Shown here piece by piece: positions 60,824 to 64,000 of a DNA stretch of 64,000 nt; position 1 is the first letter of the stretch; every line of letters begins with the position of its first letter. This stretch comes from Salvia splendens (lineage: Eukaryota; Streptophyta; Magnoliopsida; Lamiales; Lamiaceae). The notes beneath the pieces are model-generated. The model saw only the letters and a list, made by a program, of their open reading frames with translations, was not told the origin of the DNA and ran no database searches. The DNA lies in the NCBI RefSeq assembly GCF_004379255.2, contig NC_056052.1, forward strand, positions 11,649,708-11,713,707, read 5' to 3'. A program made the position numbers and the translations under genes.

Positions 60824-61222
60824 CTATGAATTCAATATTAAACCAGACACTATACGAATGGCTCCAATTCGCGGACATACATACATGTCTTCGTCTTCAT
60901 CGAAATTTCGATCGAAAACCTCGTGGTTGACGTGAGGATTTTGATTTTTCCTCTGATAATTCCTCAGCAGATCCCTCGCCACCTCCTCGACGCGGCGGTT
61001 TTGATCCATGACGGGCGCCATGAGCTCTTCGTTGATCACGCTTCTGATGCTGTTCATGTTGTTGTGATTCTTCGTGGAAACGTCGCGATTTGGTGATGAT
61101 TTGTTGATGATTTCTGATTGTAGTGATTTGTGGCGGCGATCGTCGTCGACAATCACACTGGCCGGATAGAATCTCACGGATCTCTTTGCGCCGGTGGAGT
61201 GGTTTCCTCTAGACGACGGCAT
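60824..61222 (-). pseudogene. gene-like fragment at the right end of family D
   Basis: A frame of 132 residues, MPSSRGNHSTGAKRSVRFYP onward, contains MDQNRRVEEVARDLLRNYQR and an acidic FDEDEDMYVCPR. It is hydrophilic, without membrane segment or known domain. Codon use and composition resemble a host exon rather than the motif arrays beside it. Origin unknown. Confidence 0.4.
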
Positions 61223-61798
61223 TTTGCTGAGGCAGGATCGGGAGAACGACGAAGCGGAGGAGCAACAACAAAACCATGAAACGTCAAAAATGTTTCAATA
61301 AACCAATACAGAAGCACAACAACAGGAAACACAAATTTGCTGATCTAAGACGATTGGGGCATTCGACTGAATTACAAATAAAAATTGACAGCAACCAAAT
61401 CAATACACATAGGCGACAATTGCATTATTACCTTCTTCCATTGATAATCGAAATTGCGAGGAGGAACCGTATGCGTAAGATTTAGATACAATAAAGCTGT
61501 TCAACACCAATAATCGGCGATTTGCAGTATGCTGATAAGGAGAAAGAATTAAGGAGAAAGAATTAAACTAAATCAGGAACAAATTTACTGAGAAACTGCA
61601 ATAATCCTCGACGGAGGAAATCACGCCTCATTCCATAACTAACTACAATATAGAATATCTATTTTACCCTTATCACGTTAACAAAGCATGCAATCTGATA
61701 ATTATATTAAATTATTTAATTCATTGGATCAGCTTAAATACACGGTGGAGATTAAGAAGGAGATTGGATTAAATAGGTGAAAAGGATTTGAATACAAT

Positions 61799-61871
<73 letters not shown>

Positions 61872-62311
61872 AGTGAGAGAGTCTCATTATTCACAAATTC
61901 AGACTTAAAGACCGAACTAGAGACCAAATTAGGGCCCTTAGATCTAGTTTTTAATGGATGAGATGATGTAGTGAAAATTTTCGCATTCTAGGTAGCCAAA
62001 TTACTTCAACCGATGGTATTTTTGTCAAATTACATTTATAGTTTATTACTTCATCCCGTAGATTTATTACTTCATTCCAATAGTTAATTACTTCATTCCA
62101 GTAGATTATTACTTCATTCCACTTTGAATTTGAATTTGAATTTGTTTAACCTTTTTACAAAATTTAAAGCGAATAGACCGTGTGAAGTGTTTTCAAAATG
62201 GAGCGTTTATTCTTTATTATGATGTATGTCAATGTTGATGAAGTTATAACCTCATTTAATAAGGTAATGAACTGAAGTAATAACCCAATTGAAATTCAAG
62301 GTAGTTCAAAT

Positions 62312-62793
62312 CAGTGGCGGATCCATGTGAGAACAAATGGGAACAACTGTACCTCCAAAACAAATTCGTATATATGGTGTAGTGGTGTATTTCTCCGGCT
62401 TTCATAGTGGAGGCTAGGGTTCGATACTCATCACTAGTAGCGAGCGCCTTCTTCATTTTCCAACATATTTGTATCTTCAAATCTTGCATTTTTTATATCA
62501 TTACTTGTCTTTTTAAATGTTCTAAAATGCTTTTGAAAAGGGAAATCTATCTACTGCAGTATATATTTAATTCTTCTGTTTACAAATATTCGATAGGATT
62601 CAAAACCAACACAATTCATGCACATTCATTTTTCTATTTGTTTCAAAAAATTGGACGCTTTTTTTTTTACAATTTTAGTTTTTTAATATTTAATAAATTT
62701 TGATTCTCTTCTCGTGCATGTTTTTAATAAATTTTGACGCTCGTTATAATTATTTATCGTACCCCCAAATGAAAAATCCCGGAGTCGCCACTG
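62312..62793. mobile_element. hAT-type MITE nested in the family H element
   Basis: Ends CAGTGGCGGATCC and GGAGTCGCCACTG with a perfect 8-bp target duplication GTTCAAAT (62304-62311 and 62794-62801). 482 bp, related in its termini to the hAT element at 9254. Confidence 0.9.
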
Positions 62794-63134
62794 GTTCAAA
62801 TTACTTCATTAAATGTGGTCGTAACTTCATCAATTACGTTATTTAGTTCATTACAACTATAATTCTTCACGAACGACACATACAACACAGTTCAGTTCAT
62901 ATAACTTCATTACTTGAAATTATAACTTCATCAAGTACGTTATTTTGTTCATTACAATTATAATTCTTTGCAAACTATGCATATACTCCATCTATTCTTT
63001 TCCACTCAGAAATTCCTTCAATTAACCACGACGATTTCCACCAGAAATCGTCCAAAATCAAACCAGACCCGACAATATATGCATTTCTTTTTCGAGCAAT
63101 TCTCCCAAGTAGTATTATATTTTCCACTGTATAC

Positions 63135-63726
63135 AATTTTCCGATCTGGAACTCGTGGATTTCCTGACATTGACATGAAGCTTCCCACCCTCGCCAACTT
63201 CAACCTGCGTCTCCAGTGGCTCTTTCCCATCCAGCGAAATGACATCCGTGTCGACGAGAAAGGAGATGATTGAAGCAGTGATGTCGGGGAAATGCTCGGA
63301 GATTAAGGATCGGGCGCCGCGGTACTCGAAGAGGAAGAGCTTGAGCGTGTACCAGATGATGCACTGGAGGACGACGATCTGGACCATGAGGCTGCCGGAG
63401 TCGGCGCCGTACATGCCTTTGAGCAAGGGGTTGCCCATGACGAGGGTGTTGGGCTGGGTGGAGAGGGAGAAGAGGGTGATGGACAAGTCGAGGGAGGCTC
63501 GGGCGCTGATCCTCGACCAGACGGTGAGGACGATGAGCTTCTGGAGCGTGTCGGTGGCGATGAAGTGGTAGTTCATGGCGTAGGGGTTGTTGGTGGAGAT
63601 GAAGTGGAAGGAGAGGAGAGGGACGGCGAAGAGGGCGACAAAGCGGTTGACGCCGGAGCACTGGTCGGGGGTGAAGATTTTCTACCATTTGACGGAGCCG
63701 TAGGCGAGGATCATGGCGACGTAATT
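63135..63726 (-). pseudogene. captured fragment of a PIN auxin-efflux carrier, exon 1
   Basis: Minus strand from 63726: VAMILAYGSVKW, a TAG at 63684-63682, then [89 protein letters not shown] and [20 protein letters not shown]. This is the N-terminal membrane domain (about helices 2-5) and the start of the central loop of a long PIN (PIN1/3/7 type). The first ~18 residues and everything after SRSE are absent. A few residues are missing after LTVW. The TAG replaces a Trp of the conserved KWWKIF. It has the high GC of a host exon inside an AT-rich element and cannot encode a carrier. Confidence 0.93.
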
Positions 63727-63868
63727 CCAAAACTAACCTTTTGGCAATTTGATTGAATAAAAAAATAGATAAGTTTTAATTTTTAATAACCATTAAATGT
63801 GATTAATGGGTGAATGAGATTTGGTCTCTAGTTCGATCTTTAAAATTGGTTCGACATTGATCACAACT

Positions 63869-64000
63869 ATATATATATATATGTGTGTGTGCATTATAAT
63901 GATAACCCAATTTGTGTGATAACACTATAACTAAATCTCCACCACACATTTTTCAAATATGTGGTCTAGATTTAATCTAACAAAACTATCATTTTATCAA
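63869..64000. other. start of another TA/TG-tract element
   Basis: After (TA)n(TG)n a new sequence starts (GCATTATAATGATAACCC), with AAATCTCCACCACACATTTT like the subterminal parts of neighbouring families. It is cut by the window end. Confidence 0.4.

Larger units (their letters stand above)
57151..61800 (+). mobile_element. (TA)n-flanked element, family D (4650 bp)
   Basis: Begins GGGTCATGTTAAAGTCC and ends GGATTTGAATACAATCC, between (TA)n tracts 57113-57150 and 61801-61869. Both termini have gene-like, non-repetitive DNA (57300-57810 and 60820-61500). The 3-kb middle is an array of TGCATTA/TTCATTA words with CCCTAGCCCCTAGGC blocks at about 59387, 59668 and 60005. Confidence 0.75.
61870..63868. 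mobile_element. (TA)n-flanked element, family H, carrying a PIN exon and a nested hAT MITE
   Basis: The ends are homologous to the smaller copy at 12538-13272: GAGTCTCATTATTCACAAAT and TTAAAGACCGAAC on the left, GGTTCGACATTGATCACAA on the right. Flanked by (TA)n at 61801-61869 and 63869-63882. The interior has TTATTACTTCATTCC words, an hAT MITE (62312-62793) and a captured PIN exon fragment (63135-63726). Confidence 0.85.

Noticed and set aside
45111..61000. Possible CRISPR-like array because of regularly spaced short repeats
   Set aside because: Words are only seven or so bases, on both strands and unevenly spaced, in a plant nuclear genome; no cas genes.
63200..63730. 176-residue Arg/His/Pro-rich minus-strand ORF
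   Set aside because: It is the wrong frame of the PIN exon; the true frame gives clear PIN homology.

Overview
The window is nuclear DNA of a flowering plant. The evidence is spliced genes with GT-AG introns, a nuclear gene for a plastid ribosomal protein, and plant copia, Gypsy-type, hAT, MULE and PIF/Harbinger elements. Codon use and gene relatives point to a eudicot; an asterid such as a member of Lamiales is only a guess. Only three loci look like ordinary host genes. They are the 3' part of a B-box zinc-finger gene of the BBX20-25/LZF1 type (497-1340, +), the complete four-exon plastid ribosomal protein L13 gene (15073-16930, +), and a seven-exon gene of unknown function encoding about 474 residues (26668-31395, -). 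Exon limits were set by reading splice sites and reading phase by eye.

Layout. 1-1.6 kb: end of the BBX gene. 2.2-4.2 kb: a large inverted repeat holding the 5' part of a small ORF (4197-4541). 4.8-6.3 kb: a solo copia LTR with a 5-bp target duplication. 6.3-7.4 kb: a MULE remnant that keeps only the N-terminal domain and zinc knuckles. 9.25-13.4 kb: an hAT element with perfect 8-bp duplication, two nonsense codons and another element nested inside. 13.4-15 kb: MITEs. 15-17 kb: RPL13. 18.4-20.7 kb: a palindromic pair of TA-tract elements. 20.9-25.1 kb: an LTR element lacking pol. 26.7-31.4 kb: the unknown host gene. 32.5-36.6 kb: two adjacent PIF/Harbinger elements, one with only ORF1 and one with only the transposase. 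38.9-45.1 kb: a heavily deleted copia element. 45.1-64 kb: an almost unbroken chain of elements joined end to end by (TA)n, (CT)n or (CA)n tracts.

The most unusual material is this chain and its relatives at 12.5-13.3 and 18.4-20.7 kb. Each member begins and ends (usually GGG...CCC) directly at a dinucleotide tract and has imperfect terminal inverted repeats. Its interior is filled with hundreds of bases of a family-specific short word (TACATTA, TGCATTA, TTCATTA/TTACTTCATTCC, or AGTGAAGT, which is the complement of ACTTCACT). Several families also carry a roughly 40-bp block around CCCTAGCCCC...TTAAACCC. Some carry pieces of genes: a PIN auxin-efflux exon, a coiled-coil protein with a C-terminal hydrophobic tail, and exon-like blocks. 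No transposase is visible in any of them, so an unseen autonomous partner must move them, if they still move. I see no database-grade proof of novelty; the searches that would decide it are stated per finding.
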